Source: Dipteris shenzhenensis (taxonomy: Eukaryota; Polypodiophyta; Polypodiopsida; Gleicheniales). Taken from it: 64,000 nucleotides of DNA. The stretch is from the NCBI GenBank assembly GCA_047967505.1, contig CM106539.1; one strand, given 5' to 3'. The translations under genes were made by a program, and so were the position numbers. Numbering within the stretch: position 1 is the stretch's first letter; each line of letters begins with the position of its first letter. Below the pieces are notes generated by a model, which was given only the letters and a program-made list of their open reading frames with translations, was not told where the DNA came from and did not search any database. Of this stretch, positions 49,228 through 60,436 are shown in pieces.

Positions 49228-50463
49228 CTAGCCAACTGAAACCAGGTTCTTAGTGATTTTTGGAACATGAAGTACATCTGCCAAGTACTTCGTTTTGCCA
49301 TCCTGCATAGCCAATGGCACTTTACCAACCTGCGTAATTGGATGCGCAGTATCATCACCTGTTTCAACATAACCTGGCTTATCCAAATTTCTGACATCAT
49401 GAAACCACTCACCATGACTGGTCATGTGGTTAGAGGCACCTGAATCAACATACCAAACATCATTGCAAGCTGCAGCATCTCCTGACATGGAGTTAACCAT
49501 ATGCTGCATCACAAAAAGGTGCTCATTTCTGTCGTCACCATGCCCACTTGATGATGCATAGTTGCTTTGCTGCAACTTTCCACTTTTGATGTCATTCTGC
49601 TTTTTATAGCATGTATTCTCCTTGTGTCCAGGCTTTCCACAATAATAGCATTCTGTGCTGCTATTTACTTGCTGGTTCCTTTGCCATGAACCACGGCCTC
49701 TTTGGCTCCCCCTGCCTCTAGAACTACCACGTCCTCCTCCATAGGACTGGTTTTCCTGTTGTTGCTGTTGGTTCTGATTTCCTGCACGGCCACCAGAACG
49801 GCCTCTTCCTCTACCCCTGCCTCTACCTGTATTCGAGTAGAAAGCAGTCTCTTGAGAAGTTGAGGTGGCTGAACCACCATTCCTTTGCTCTTCACTCAGC
49901 AAGAGAGCAATAAGTTCCTGAAAATCAGGAAATGTTTCACGAACTCCAATGGATGTCCGAAATTGTGCATAATCTTTCCCAAGACCATTCAAGGTCACGG
50001 ACACTAAGTCCTCATCATCAACAGGTGCTCCAATGGAGGCAAGAGAATCTGCAAGGCCTTTCACCTTCAAGGAATACTCATTTATATTCATATTTTTCCT
50101 TTGCACATTGTGCAACTCCTGCTTTAGCTGCATCTTTCGTGCTTTGGTATTTGTGCTATACAGCTTCACCAATGTATCCCATGCCTCCTTAGGCGTCTCT
50201 AGATCCTGTATATGCACAATCATAGAATCTGAAATGCTAACGGACAGCCAATACAGGCATTTTCTGGCTTTTTCATGCCATTCTTTAAAGGCCTTCAATT
50301 CAGCAGGAGTGGGAGCAGCACCCAAAACTGGTTCTGCAGTTTCACCACTGATGTAATCCCAAACTCCCTTTCCCATAAAGAAGTTTGTCATCCTGAACTT
50401 CCATGCTTGGAAGTTGTTCTTGTCAAGCTTCTCACTGACAATGGTAGACAGATTCTCAGACAT
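49228..50463 (-). CDS. gag: A Gag-protease polyprotein
   Basis: 411 codons from ATG at 50463 (MSENLSTIVSEKLDK). An upstream in-frame ATG at 50490 lacks support from the other copies, whose Gag starts at the same MxxxLSxIV point. Order: the Gag N-terminal motif KLDKNNFQAWKFRMTNF; the capsid-like region with WHEKARKCLYWLS and LNGLGKDYAQFRTSI; the RG-rich stretch RGRGRGRGRSGGRAG; Gln-rich; the zinc knuckle CYYCGKPGHKENTC (about residues 272-285, binds the genomic RNA); the protease site DSGASNHMT (about 339). It ends LVSVG-TAG at 49228. In related elements this frame continues into integrase, so the stop either kills pol or limits it to readthrough. Gag and protease themselves look functional. 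Confidence 0.92.
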   Translation of the reverse strand: MSENLSTIVSEKLDKNNFQAWKFRMTNFFMGKGVWDYISGETAEPVLGAAPTPAELKAFKEWHEKARKCLYWLSVSISDSMIVHIQDLETPKEAWDTLVKLYSTNTKARKMQLKQELHNVQRKNMNINEYSLKVKGLADSLASIGAPVDDEDLVSVTLNGLGKDYAQFRTSIGVRETFPDFQELIALLLSEEQRNGGSATSTSQETAFYSNTGRGRGRGRGRSGGRAGNQNQQQQQENQSYGGGRGSSRGRGSQRGRGSWQRNQQVNSSTECYYCGKPGHKENTCYKKQNDIKSGKLQQSNYASSSGHGDDRNEHLFVMQHMVNSMSGDAAACNDVWYVDSGASNHMTSHGEWFHDVRNLDKPGYVETGDDTAHPITQVGKVPLAMQDGKTKYLADVLHVPKITKNLVSVG

Positions 50464-50962
50464 TTTACAAATCACGAATTGCAACAGCAACCTGTAAACA
50501 CAGCAAATGCCTCAGAAGAGCAAATAGCAAAACTTCTGCAAAGAGCCTCACAGGGGCAGATCTGCAACACTGACGAAAGTGGTATTTCACCACACAGTCA
50601 CTTCCTCGTGACGATTTTGCATCAACAGGCAACAGGCATGAATCTGCAACTCCCAATATCTCTGCACATAGGCATACGATGCAATTTCTGTGGCACCTTT
50701 CCACCGACTAGCCGCGCGGTGGTCGCACAGCAAAAACAGGGCCTTTTTCTGAGTGCCTGCGAAGAACTTCCGCCCTCAAAACGGGCCCCGAAACGGCGCG
50801 AAGGGCCTCTCAATCTGAAGCAGTGCACTCCTACACTTCTGGCTGTGCTACCTGCAGAGATTTGCTCCCAAACTCAAAATAGGAAAGCGAAAGCTGCACT
50901 GGTCCTCTTACCAGGACACCACAAGCTTGGCTAGCTTTCTTGAGCTCCTTACCACGAACAAG
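50464..50962 (-). other. 5' leader of A
   Basis: About 500 bp between PBS and gag, noncoding, including GC-rich blocks near 50700-50800 that match family B leaders. It would hold packaging and dimerisation signals by position; none can be read directly. Confidence 0.7.
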
Positions 50963-50974
50963 GCTCTGATACCA
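50963..50974 (-). other. Primer-binding site of A
   Basis: On the minus strand, TGGTATCAGAGC(CTTGT) abutting the 5' LTR. A perfect initiator Met-tRNA site. Confidence 0.96.
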
Positions 50975-51271
50975 TGTAAAGAAAGAGGGAGAGAGATAGG
51001 AGACTCAAGTTCAGCTTTCTTCACAACACACAAAAGAGAGAGGACACAAGGTTGGAGGGTGAAGCCTTTCTTCACTTTTGCACACAACAACGATACAATA
51101 GAAGAGGGAAATACCCTATATGTCAAAACCTAGAATACGTGGTTCATATGTGAACCCAAACCAAAACATACGTGGTAGTCTAACTACACCACGAGTACAA
51201 CTAACATAGGCGGTGACATAAATGATAGTCATCCAGGAGATATGTCGGGGATAGAGCTTGATATCTCAACA
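50975..51271 (-). repeat. 5' LTR of A
   Basis: 297 bp, one base different from 45852-46148. Followed by the TSD TAGAT. Confidence 0.97.
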
Positions 51272-51411
51272 TAGATAACATGATTTTCATTTAATTTTTA
51301 ACTCCTTTTTTTCATTTAGTGTTGATAAAGTATATGTAATTCTTTGTGTCTAAGTGTGTGGAACACCCCCCTTTCAACTAATTCTTAGAAATAAAAAAAT
51401 TTCAAAAAAAA

Positions 51412-52420
51412 TGGGTGTGATTTTTTGGTGAGCTTTTTGTCATGAGCTTTTTTTCAATTTTCATGAATATTGTGAGCTTTTCATTCACCTGAGAGAGAGA
51501 GAGGGGGGGGGTTCATGGAGTGGGGTGGGTTGAAAGTTTGGGTTGTGGTTGCAGTTAAGAGGAGAGAGGGGGGGGAGGGGAGATAAAGGAAAGGGGGAGG
51601 GACGAGCGCATGGGTAAGGTGGCATGGAGAAGGGAGGGGAGGGGAGTTGGAACATATATTCATTATCATAGTGGAGAACGTAGAGGGGGAACTTATAAGG
51701 TATGCAAAGAGGAGTGCAAGGAGGAGAGAGAGGATGAGGAATGTGAAAGTTATGTTCATCTACTAAATGCAAAGGGGAAGGGAGAGCATGTGGGAAATTT
51801 GTTCATTTTCAAAGTGTATAATTTGACAAGTTTGACCTCATATTTGGATTCCTCGTCGAATTCCGGTCATTTTGAGTACCAACATAACCATATTTCGATA
51901 AAAAATTTTAAAATTGTGTTTTTGTCATGAATTCAGTTTTGGCCTGTTTTGGGCCTATTTTGAATCTGCGCTAGTGCAGACTCAAAATAGGCCCAAAACA
52001 GGCTAAAATGACAAAAACGTCATTTTTTCAATTTTTATCGGAATATGGTCATGTTGGTACTCAAAATGACCGGAATTCAACAAGGAATCCAAATATGAGG
52101 TCAAAATTTTCAAATTATACACTTTTAAAATGAACATATCTCCCATAGTTCCTCCCTTCTACTTTGAATATGGACATATCTTCCATAATTTTTTGCCTCC
52201 TACTGCCACTCACATCCGCCCCCCCCCTTGTGCATAGTATACACTCTTCCACCCCTCCCACATGCTATGAAAATGAACATATCCTATATCCTCTCCCCCT
52301 CTTTCTAACCTCCCCATCTTTCTTATAACAAAAACACATATGGATTTCTAAAATAAGCTCGCAAAAAAAAAGGAAATGGTAAAAAAGCTCACATTAAAAA
52401 GCTTGCCAAAAGATTTTCCC
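51412..52420 (-). mobile_element. Foldback MULE-like DNA transposon, copy 2
   Basis: 1009 bp, the reverse complement of copy 1 (36745-37738) from end to end. The 9-bp TSD is CAAAAAAAA (51403-51411 and 52421-52429). It begins TGGGTGTGATTTTTTGG and ends ...AAAGATTTTCC, the complements of the copy 1 ends, so the two insertions define the same termini independently. The central hairpin is more complete here (GCCTATTTTGAATCTGCGC against GCAGACTCAAAATAGGC at about 51950-51985); copy 1 has lost this tip. Confidence 0.85.
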
Positions 52421-52429
52421 AAAAAAAAT

Positions 52430-53043
52430 TTGTCTTTGGTGTGGGTGTGAATCATCTCCTTGAAAGTTTTGCTTTAATTTAGATTTTCCAAATCGTTTTT
52501 TGTATAATTTATTAAATTAATCTAACTTCTTGCTACCCATTTCCCCCTCTTTCTATGAACAAAGAAACCCGTTTTATTGATCTTAGCTCCTTGTAATTTT
52601 TATGACAGTCTCATTTTTCTTCAAGAATCCAAAAGGTGTTTCAAGTTCTTAGGTAAAGTGATAACAAGCTAGGGAATACATGCATTACTTGTCTACCCAA
52701 ATTCAACTATATTGTTCTAACATATGGTTGGTTTGGATGGTGGCAGATAAGTAGACCCTAACCTTGGAGCCTGGACTACCTGACAGATTTGACACTTTTG
52801 TACTACTTCTTTGCCGAAAGTTTGCAAATTCAATATAAAGAAAAATTATTTTGCCATTCCTCTTAATTTCTTTTTAAAAAAAATTGGAGTGCAATATTGT
52901 CAAAGGTTACTTCAATTTAGTTTTCAAATTCCTTTTTCCCAACCATTTCTATTTGTAATCATCTAAATGATTGAATTAATTTTTATTTATATATTGAAAT
53001 CTTGGGAACTGTAACTCTCTAACCGTGGGGAGTCTACTCTTGC
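52430..53043. other. No supported gene
   Basis: AT-rich. A TATA-like TATAAAAAG at about 53045-53053 lies just downstream of it, before the RNase H relic. Confidence 0.45.
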
Positions 53044-53133
53044 TATAAAAAGCAAAAGTACTTCATTTCACGTGCTCTATTCACATCTCCTGCTAGATCG
53101 CCGATTCAAAACTTTTCCAAGTCCACTTCACGG

Positions 53134-54200
53134 ATGCACACCATACAAGGAGGGTGGATATTTATGTCACTTCTTGACGCGTTTAAGGATTTGGTGCCTA
53201 GTCCTCTGTGCCTTATGGCTACCAATGCACGAGATCTCTTCCTTGATCTTCATGTCGACCTTCAACGATTGATTGTTCAATGCATTGTTCAAGGAGATGA
53301 TAGGTGGGATGATACACTGTGGATGATTCATGGTGAAGAACTACTAATACGCTGGGAGATCTTTGATTTTAATTCTACTCATTATGCAGTGATCGAACTA
53401 CTTGCTACTTCAGAGGTAATTAAAAGGGTGTCCTTCATCGAAGGGTGGGATGCTCCCAAGCTTGGGGAGAGATTTGGCGCATCTACTTGTTAATTCCTGT
53501 GGATAAGCTCGTCCTGAATGGTTTATTCTCAATCTCACTACAAAGATTTCTAAGCCTCGGCTATGGTTGGTAATGTTTCGACCAAGGAATCCATTTGTAC
53601 CTAATCAACCTTTTGTGCCTCATTTTGAGCTTCAAGTTGTAATTCTTTTTGGTCTAAAGATAAACTATCAACAAAGGATTGCAAGTTTATTTGGTGCTGA
53701 ACGTTTGGCTCAAGTGTTGAATTCTCCCCACCCTCTCCTTCTACCTATCCTGGACTACTGAGAAACTTGGGATGCCCGAATTTTAGTCTTGGTGTGATGA
53801 TATCTTGGATCCTTCAATTTGAGGGAGCTTACAAACCTTCAACCAAGGCTGCTGGCATTGGTGTGAAGCTCACTTCACCGGGTGGTGAGGAGTATTGTGA
53901 AGTCTACACCTACAAGTACTTGCAATCAAGCTGAGTACTCGGCGCTCATTTTTGGGCTACAAAAGGCACAAGAACATCATATCAAGCAACTTGAAGTGCA
54001 AGGAGATTCTCAACTAGTGTGTGAACAAGTTAATGGAAGGTGGAAGGTGCGGAGCAAAGGCTTGGTTCCATGACATCAACAAGCATTGGAACTTTGCAGT
54101 CAATTTAAAGAGGTAAAAATTCAGCATATCCCTCGAGCTTGAAATCTAGTTGCTGATTTCTTGGCACGTGAAGTTTATACTTCAATCACGCATGATGCGA
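53134..54200 (+). pseudogene. RNase H-domain protein relic
   Basis: The first frame (53134-53493, 119 codons from MHTIQGG) has no recognised domain; a second (53567-53761) begins MVMFRPRNPF. From about 53815 a plant-type RNase HI fold appears across broken frames: FEGA.KPSTKAAGIGVKLTSPGGEEY, then NQAEYSALIFGLQKAQEHH, and LEVQGDSQLVCEQVNGRWKV. These carry the first Asp-like, the Glu and the Asp positions; the first is changed (DGA to EGA). The distal part near 54150-54200 (ADFLARE-like) is frame-shifted. It could be the extra RNase H of a gypsy element or a stand-alone RNase H-like gene; the neighbouring gypsy gag downstream fits neither order clearly. Confidence 0.6.
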
Positions 54201-55018
54201 GTGGAATCACTACCCCAACAAAGCCGCAAGCCACGAAGGAGGGTGATCATTTGTAAGGAATGCAAAGGTTGTGGTCATCATGAAACTAGTGTTGGGCATA
54301 CTTGATACGAGTTCACCGACTTTGGAAGATCATCAGAAAGGTCCTCAAGGACATTGCTCAAAAGAAGGATGCCATACCGCACACCCCTTGAAGAAATAGC
54401 ATGGTGAATAAATCTGGACTTCTTACTTTTTCTTCTCCCACTTCTCTTACCTCATGATCTCTCTTCACTTTATCTATATGTGGTAGATACTACCCACCTC
54501 TCACATTCCATTATATAGATAATATCGAAAGATTCAAGGCCCAATGGAGTGAGTACTTTCGATGTGGTGATTTGTGGGTGTATTCGTACCTACCTGAAGC
54601 TGTCTCGGGAATCTCGAATTGTTGAAGAAACCTATCTATGTCTTATCTATCTCCTCATCAACTTATTTTGGTGACTATAAGAATTGGAAGAAGCTGAAGG
54701 TGATGTGCAAGCTCTCCAATTGTTGACATTTGTCATGGCATTCTTGTTTGCCTTGATGAACGACCTCATGCAATGCCGTGTCTCTAACCCTCGCTTGTAA
54801 AGATGGATGTGATATCATGAGGGTTGGTCCTTTTAAGATTGTCTGTGTGCTATTCTATGCGGAAGATTCTTCCCGTGTGGTATTTCAAAATACACCCTAC
54901 CCTGCCTATGTGTGCTTTGTGGATGTATCTTCACCCAATTTTTAGTTCAAGCTTCATCTTTCTATTGTTTGTCCATAGATAAGCCTCGTCTTGCCTCTCT
55001 CTTTTCCATCTTCCAAGC
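54201..55018. other. No supported gene
   Basis: No element ends found. By position it could hold the LTR and leader of the gypsy element that follows, but no matching second LTR is seen. Confidence 0.4.
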
Positions 55019-55990
55019 ATGGCTGACATTCCCATGTTTTATGGATGGGTGGAAGAAAATCCAAATGAGTATCTTGTGGCCTTCAAGCACCGTTGTGTTT
55101 CTCTCAACTTTCTTACTGAAGACAGAGGGCTGTTGGTTCTTCCCACATTTCTAGAGGGTTTGGCTCAAGTGTGGTATGAGAAGTAGGCCGAAGAGGTTCG
55201 CCAAAGCTGGCCAAGGTTGACAGTAGCGATGATTGAGTATTTCAGCAAAGAAGAGGAGCTGGAGAATGTGTACCTGCAGATGGCAAACTTGAAGCAATCA
55301 GAAGGTGAGACAGCGCATCGATACGTGGATCGAGTGGCCGTGCTCCTAGACTGTTTAATTGCCACGTAGGAGGACAGTGCCGGATTTTGAGCTAGAATGA
55401 CTCAGCATGTGTTGGACTACCTTGTAGCAGGAGCAAGTGACGAATTCCGCCTCAAGCTTAAATGGGAGAATCCAGAAACTATGGTGCTAGCACATGAGAT
55501 TGCTCAAAATTTTGATAAAGTTCAGTCTACTGACCCTGCTTCAAAGAAAATGATTGTCCCTCTGCAACCCCCTCAATTCTTGCAACAACCTGGGGGGTTT
55601 AACTCAGGGGCATATTCCCACCCCCCATCAAGGATGTATCCACCGCCTCCACCTCAAATGTATGGTCCTCCCTTAGATGCTTACCCTCAACAGGGAGTAT
55701 ATCCTCAACCTCCACCTCGAAGATTTTCCCAACCTTGCCCATGAGCCCCCCTCCTTTCTACTCCCTCGACCTTTCCAGCCAAAGAGGCCCCTCTTGCTAA
55801 AGAACCTGGAGTCAATGACCTAGCCAAGGCCTTGAATGATCTTTGGCTTGAGATGGTGGGCATCAAAAATCAAGCCAACCACCCTCCAAGAGACCGTGCT
55901 AATGTTGTATGCTACGAGTACCACTAGAAGGGTCATTATTGCACAGAATGCCCCAATATTCCAAGGGTCAATCTTCTAAGTGAATGTGGC
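55019..55990 (+). pseudogene. gag: Ty3/gypsy gag relic (first)
   Basis: From MADIPMFYGWVEENPNEYL (55019): capsid-like Gag with FLEGLAQVWYEK, MIEYFSKEEELENVY and HRYVDRVAVLLDCL. Then an open stretch (55397-55744) with LDYLVAGASDEFRLKLKW, a Pro/Tyr-rich linker and a degenerate zinc knuckle CYEYH.KGHYCTEC (about 55910-55945), with a stop in the middle. Three further stops lie in the capsid part. No protease follows before the satellite at 56195. Confidence 0.78.
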
Positions 55991-56194
55991 ACTGAGGATT
56001 CTGATGTAGAGATCCTTGACCTCGGGAAAAGAAGTCGTACCACCTCAGACAGGGCCCTCTCCAAACCATGGACCAGGTCGCCCTAGGAAGAAGGTGTCCT
56101 TCTTTCATCTTGCCCTGCCTTCTTGGTTCCACTAGTGTCACTAGTTCCATTCTACCCCTAGCATCATTATCCCCTTGCAATGGGAATAAATAAT

Positions 56195-56820
56195 GGGTAG
56201 AATGGCACACATGCCATTCTCCCAATGCAATGGGTAGAATGGTAGTAGTATCATTCTCCACAACCTTCTATAAAGGTGTGAGAAATGGCACTATTGCCAT
56301 TATCTAGAATATCATAGGAGGTTCAAGGGAATGACAATAGTGCCATTCATCCTATAGAAATGGGAGAATGGCACTATTTCCCTTCTCAAGGACCTCATAA
56401 GAGGTTTAGGGGAATGGAACTAGTGCCATCATCCCCTTGTAGTGGGCATAAACCATGGGTGGAATGGCACTAGTGCCATTCTTCTAATGCAATGGTGGGT
56501 AGAATGGTAGTAATGATCATTATTCACAATCTCCTATAAGGATGTGGGGAATGGTGCCACTACCATGCTCTAGAATCTCATGGGAGGTTTAGGAGAATGG
56601 AACTACTATCATTCTCCACAAAGTCCCATAGCAATAGGGAGAATTGCACTATTGCCATTCTCTAAAACCTCATATCATGTTAAAGGGAATGTCATTAGTG
56701 CAATTATAATGAGGTTTAGGGGAATGGCACTAGTGCCATTATATCATAGGAAAATCAAGAGAATGGCACTAGTGCCATTCTCTAGAACCTCATAGGAGGT
56801 TCAAGGGAATGGCACTATGA
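56195..56820. repeat. Palindromic minisatellite
   Basis: About 15 imperfect copies of the 20-bp palindrome GAATGGCACTAGTGCCATTC, spaced about 40-55 bp, separated by a recurring CTCATAGGAGGTTCAAGGG-type spacer. The best copies are near 56460, 56724 and 56762. Confidence 0.88.
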
Positions 56821-57159
56821 AAACACTTGAGCCCTAGGATGGTTATAATCTCACAAGTATCATCCTAGGTGATCCCAAATAATCTCATCCTCTCATGTTA
56901 CAACCATTAGGAAAAAAGGGAGTGGGCCCTGAGAGAAATTCACAATTTCTTCATTTTTGTTTCCTCTAAAAAAATAAAATATCGCATAACCCCACTGAGG
57001 TACGGTGCAGAATTTGGTATTTTTAACATCATTGGCACATCTAAATTGGGCCAAAACCCTCGAAATGAATTTTGAAACATTGAAAATAGATCCCGAGAGG
57101 CCCAAAAAGGTCCAAAAAGGCCCAAAAAACTAGTTGTACAAATGAAAGCGATTTGATAA

Positions 57160-58882
57160 GTTGGCCAAGGGCAAGTTCACTGAGTTAAGGGGTCAGAAGA
57201 AGGATGATTTGGATAGCCACATAGTGGAATTTGAGACCCAATGGTGGGTGAGCAGCTTCGATATGATGTTTGGGGATCCAAAAAAACTACAACATTTTGC
57301 AAGCACCTTGAGTGGCAGGGCAATGAGTTGGTTTAGCTTGTATGGCCTAGCACAATTCATGGATTATCAAGAGCTGAAGACAACTTTCTTGCATAGGTTC
57401 CATAATTAGAAAACACCAAATGACATCCTTAGAAAATTGCAAGAACTCCAATAAAAGAAATTGGTTGTGCATAGAAATTCAGAAATCTCAATGCTAGGCT
57501 AGATGTGGCAGAAAGACCCACAACTGAGACATTAGTAGAATATTTTTAGAAGCGATTAAGATAAGAGATATGTAGTTTAGTAAGTAGATTAGAAATCCAA
57601 GGCATTAATGGCTTCAAGGATTTAATAGACACAGCTAAAAGAGCAAAATAGCAATGCAAATCATTTAAAAGTTGATCCAAGGGTGACGATTTAGACAATG
57701 AGTCTAATTTTGACACAGATGAATCCATCAGTGATACAAACAAGAGAATCTAGAAGTGAGGATTTTGAAATTTATTTAGATGATGAGGATGGTAAGTCCA
57801 AAAAGAAAAGGAAACACAAGAAAAAGAAGTCTAGCAAAAAAGAGACAAAGAAGTCAAGAAAATCAAAGAAGAAAACAAGTGAGATAGAGAAACTCTTGGA
57901 TGAGAAAGTGAAGGGTTTAGGAGCACTAAAGTCAATGGCTTAGCCAAAGTGCGAGATTTGCTTAAAGAATCATCCAACTAGGGTCTACTGATATAACCCC
58001 AATGCTCGAATAAATCCACCACAACATGTACCCCGCCCACCAACAATCGATACTAATCAATGGTGGCCATCGACCCAATAGTGATGTAGAATATCGCTCA
58101 AATTCAATAAGCAATAATTGGAATCAAAGAGGCAACTAGAACTAGAGGGGGAATTGGAACCCACAAGGGGTTTGGGGACACAAAATTCAAATATGGATAA
58201 TGACTACAAGTACTGTTTGGAGAACAGACATAGATAGGGACCAAATTGCCCACTATGGTGCAAACATAGAATGGAGAGAGGTTTAGAGATCATGCATTGG
58301 CCACCAAGATAGGGACCACCTCCACAAAACCAACCATTAGCACAAACAAATGTAGTACTGATTAAAGAATGGGGAGATACATCTGTGTGCCAAAGAAAAT
58401 CCACATCCCATGATTACAAATGGTAGTAATGTGATTGCTCAACATGCAAAGTAGGGCAGATTGCCATAGGTTGAACCAAAAAATATCAATGTGTACATAC
58501 TAACATGATAAAAAGGTCTAGTTCAAGAACCTATAGAAGAAATGCAACCACAAAAGGAGAAATGTCTAAAGTGGAAGGACTAGGAAGAGGGCCGGATGAC
58601 AACACTGAAGTAAATTGATAAAATGCAAGTGAATGGTCAATGAAAAGTCTGACAACAATCAATCACATGAGAATGGGAAGCCGAACTCTCTTCTCCCAAA
58701 GCTAGTGCAAAGCTAGAGAAGGATACAAATGTAAACCCTATAATTCAGAATTAGGACAAAACTACCAAGTTGGAGAACTTTTTTGACGGACTATTGACGG
58801 CCCTCAAGAAGATGGAAGTAACGATTCCAATGGAGTGCTTGTTACAGATGGTTCCAGAAGTTAGGAAGAGGTTGGTGGCAGA
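57160..58882 (+). pseudogene. gag: Ty3/gypsy gag relic (second), cut by C2
   Basis: FTELRGQKKDDLDSHIVEFE, then FASTLSGRAMSWFSLYGL and LKTTFLHRF (57161-57409) are the standard gypsy capsid motifs. A Lys-rich segment (57790-57900, KKKRKHKKKKSSKKETKKS), the knuckle remnant CEICLKNHPT (about 57952) and, at 58760-58880, a segment LLTALKKMEVTIPMECLL..VPEVRKRL typical of the region before the protease follow. Stops and shifts are frequent. The LTR of C2 starts at 58883. It is distinct from the gag at 55019. Confidence 0.78.
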
Positions 58883-59139
58883 TGACAAAATATGAAGAGG
58901 GGAGAGGAGAAGAGTGGAGATGAGGAGAGAGGGCACAGCTAGAGAGCACACCACAAATGACTAACTGTACACTAGATTTAGTTGAAAAAATAGAATATAT
59001 ATAAAAGCAAATAGGGTTAGGGTTAGGTCATCTAACCCTTTCCTTTATAGCACTCTATTCGGTTAGTGCTATGCACATATGATCACATGATGGTGCTATG
59101 CACACATGATCACATGATGTTGAGCGTGAACTCTCAACA
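58883..59139 (-). repeat. 3' LTR of C2
   Basis: TGACAAAATATG to ...GAACTCTCAACA. Telomere-like AGGGTTAGGGTTAGG at about 59014-59028. Confidence 0.92.
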
Positions 59140-59227
59140 CCTTCCCTCAAGATCAACATCATGAAGTAGGCCCTCCCGTAAGATGATGATTCTGGGGAAT
59201 TGAAGAAGGATTGAACGTTACATTCCA

Positions 59228-60436
59228 TCACACCCCTTTAATGGGAATGTCCTTCCTCTGCATCAAACCAAGAGCTAGTCGGTGTTTCTTGAAAAGCTCT
59301 TTACCGATTGGTTTGGTAAAGATGTCTGCAACATTCTCTTTGCTATCACAATGTTGCACTATGATGTCACCAAGTAACACTCTTTCTCTAATGAAGTGCT
59401 ATCTAACATCAATGTGCTTTGTCCTGGAGTGATATACTAGATTCTTGGCCAATGCTTGAGCCAATTGATTATCATAGTATATTGTTGTTGGCTTTGACTC
59501 ATCAAAGTTATATGTTTCTAACAATAGTCTTTTGAGCCATATAGCTTTACATGCACCTATAGTGAGTGCCCTATATTCTTCTTTAGTCGAAGACAAAGAA
59601 ACAGTTGGCTGTTTGTTTTACAACCCTAATATAGCACCTTGACCAAGGAAAAATGCATATCCCTGTGTCAATCTCCTGGTCTCATGATCTCCAACAAAGT
59701 CATTGTCATAGTATCCATGCAAACGTGGATGACTTCCTCTGTATTCTATTCCAAACTACCTTTAACCTCTGATGTATCTCAAGACTCTTTTGGCTGCATT
59801 CCAGTGAGACTGTTTTGGATTTGTCATAAAATGTGCAAGTGAGCTTACTGCATAATAGATATATGGCCATGTGATAGTCAGATATATAAGAGATCCGATG
59901 AGCTACCTGTAGTACCTGTCATTGACTATGGGCTTTTCTCAATCTTTAGTAAGTTTCAAACTCTGTTCCATGGGAGTGGCTGCAATCTGCCATATGAAAC
60001 TTCTTCAGGAGACTGTTAACATACTTGAGTTGACTCATGAATGTGCTATCTGAATCTCTCCAGAACTCAATTCTAAGACAATAGTGCATAAGTCCAAGAT
60101 CTTTCATGTTAAACTCTGTCGATAAGTCTTGTTTTATCTTTTGATGAAGCTATCCTTACTTCCGGTCACAATCAGATCATCTACATACAAAAGTGCAATA
60201 GTAATATCTTCCCCTTGAATTTTGTAGTAGAGAGTATGATCTGCATTGGATTTCATGTATCCTAGATCAAGAAAATATTTGTCAATTATGATGTACCAAC
60301 TTCTAGGTGCTTGCTTTAAGCCGTAGAGACTTTTCTTGAGATGGCAAACCTTATTCTCCTTTCCTAGTTCAATATAACCTACTGGTTGTTGCATGTAGAC
60401 TTCCTCATCTAGGTAACCATTGAGAAATGCATTCTT
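59228..60436 (-). pseudogene. pol: C2 pol remnant: RT and RNase H
   Basis: RT from 60436: [36 protein letters not shown] and LLYVDDLIVTGSKDS (catalytic YVDD kept, unlike C1). A degenerate middle follows (60130-59600). RNase H: MSSTKEEYRALTIGACKAIWLKRLL, YYDNQLAQALAKN and HSRTKHIDVR, continuing with frame changes to 59228. The end RLALGL keeps the CGA codon that is TGA in C1. Apparent coding to the right of 60436 in the same frame is B2 LTR. Confidence 0.88.

Larger units (their letters stand above)
45852..51271 (-). mobile_element. Ty1/copia retrotransposon A, young and nearly intact
   Basis: 5420 bp. LTRs are 45852-46148 and 50975-51271, 297 bp each with a single difference (A/G in GTCAGGGATA versus GTCGGGGATA). 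The TSD is TAGAT, 45847-45851 and 51272-51276. PBS and PPT are perfect. All copia domains are present in order: gag, protease, integrase, RT, RNase H. Only two lesions are visible: a TAG between protease and integrase (49225-49230 region) and a 2-bp AT insertion near 46616-46619. It is the most recent insertion in the window. It shares LTR ends and about 70-80% of its protein sequence with family B by eye. Confidence 0.97.
58883..60436 (-). mobile_element. Ty1/copia element C2 (3' part, interrupted by B2)
   Basis: The 3' LTR is 58883-59139 (257 bp). A PPT on the minus strand (CTTGAGGGAAGG, about 59151-59140) and family C RNase H and RT follow, up to 60436, where the B2 LTR begins inside the RT motif VKNAF. 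The rest of C2 would lie beyond the window. Confidence 0.9.

Noticed and set aside
48824-49239. Plus-strand frames of 130 or more codons opposite A pol
   Set aside because: Antisense shadows of conserved copia coding sequence; the same happens opposite B copies.
51610-51930. 106-codon frame in foldback copy 2 and frames in copy 1
   Set aside because: Low-complexity, inside the hairpin arms, with no conserved start or domain. The two copies do not keep the same frame intact.
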